Source: an uncultured Flavobacteriaceae bacterium
Lineage (GTDB): Bacteria; Bacteroidota; Bacteroidia; Flavobacteriales; Flavobacteriaceae
DNA length: 6,663 nt
Assembly (NCBI GenBank): GCA_913044085.1
Contig: CAJWNW010000089.1
Coordinates: 1-6,663 of the forward strand
Reading direction: 5' to 3'
Shown here: positions 6,590-6,663 of the stretch, piece after piece
How the letters are laid out: every line of letters begins with the position of its first letter
How positions within the stretch are numbered: position 1 is the first letter of the stretch
Notes under the pieces: generated by a model
Database searches by the model: none
What the model saw: the letters and a program-made list of their open reading frames with translations, nothing else
What the model was told of the DNA's origin: nothing
Made by a program: the position numbers and the translations under genes

Positions 6590-6663
6590 CTACGCATCAA
6601 TATTGGCGTAAATGGCATTTTTTTCAATAAATTCTCGGCGAGGTGGAACTTCATCTCCCATCA
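6590..6663 (-). CDS. gyrB: DNA gyrase subunit B, extreme C-terminus (partial)
   Basis: From the right edge the minus strand reads MGDEVPPRREFIEKNAIYANIDA followed by TAG (6592-6590). This is the hallmark C-terminal tail of GyrB: in E. coli the protein ends with a closely similar MGD-x-V-x-PRR-x-FIE-x-NA segment. It belongs to the TOPRIM/C-terminal part of the ATP-dependent type II topoisomerase that introduces negative supercoils. Only 23 complete codons lie in the window; the remaining 600-odd residues lie to the right. ParE tails can be related, so gyrB is favoured by close similarity of the tail and by its position upstream of mdh. No clear terminator follows the stop, so read-through into mdh is possible. 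Confidence 0.88.
   Translation of the reverse strand, partial: MGDEVPPRREFIEKNAIYANIDA

Noticed and set aside
1..6663. A novel accessory, defence or mobile system
   Set aside because: Nearly all of the sequence is accounted for by intact or edge-truncated housekeeping genes with short intergenic gaps (largest about 165 bp). No direct-repeat arrays, transposase or unexplained long frames were seen.

Overview
This 6.66-kb window looks like an ordinary chromosomal housekeeping region of a low-GC member of the Bacteroidota, most likely class Flavobacteriia. The evidence is: a fused SecD-SecF protein starting MQNKGLVK; an LDH-like malate dehydrogenase of the type found in that group; A-rich leaders without Shine-Dalgarno sequences; and a promoter upstream of secDF that fits the Bacteroidota pattern (TTG, about 20 nt, TAnnTTTG). 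I see no mobile element, CRISPR array, tRNA, rRNA, toxin, phage or defence gene.

Layout. Positions 1-2289 carry three plus-strand genes: the 3' three-quarters of cysS (cysteinyl-tRNA synthetase, cut by the left edge), yidD (membrane-insertion efficiency factor) and lgt (prolipoprotein diacylglyceryl transferase). They are closely spaced and probably at least partly co-transcribed. A hairpin at 2303-2334, U-rich on both strands, separates them from the convergent minus-strand block. That block reads, from right to left, the last codons of gyrB (6590-6663, cut by the right edge), mdh (5498-6424) and secDF (2355-5348). mdh ends at a strong 15-bp hairpin terminator (5435-5471). secDF then has its own promoter (5388-5418), so mdh and secDF look like separate transcription units.

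Functionally, three of the four complete genes serve envelope biogenesis: YidD assists YidC-dependent insertion, Lgt lipidates lipoproteins after export, and SecDF drives late steps of Sec export. The other genes are central functions (tRNA charging, TCA cycle, DNA supercoiling). The points most worth a second look are modest: an acidic insertion in the periplasmic part of SecDF, an identical 16-nt A-rich leader in front of both secDF and mdh, an extra segment after the KMSKS-type loop of CysS, and the start and promoter arrangement of lgt. I found no convincing evidence for a previously undescribed system.
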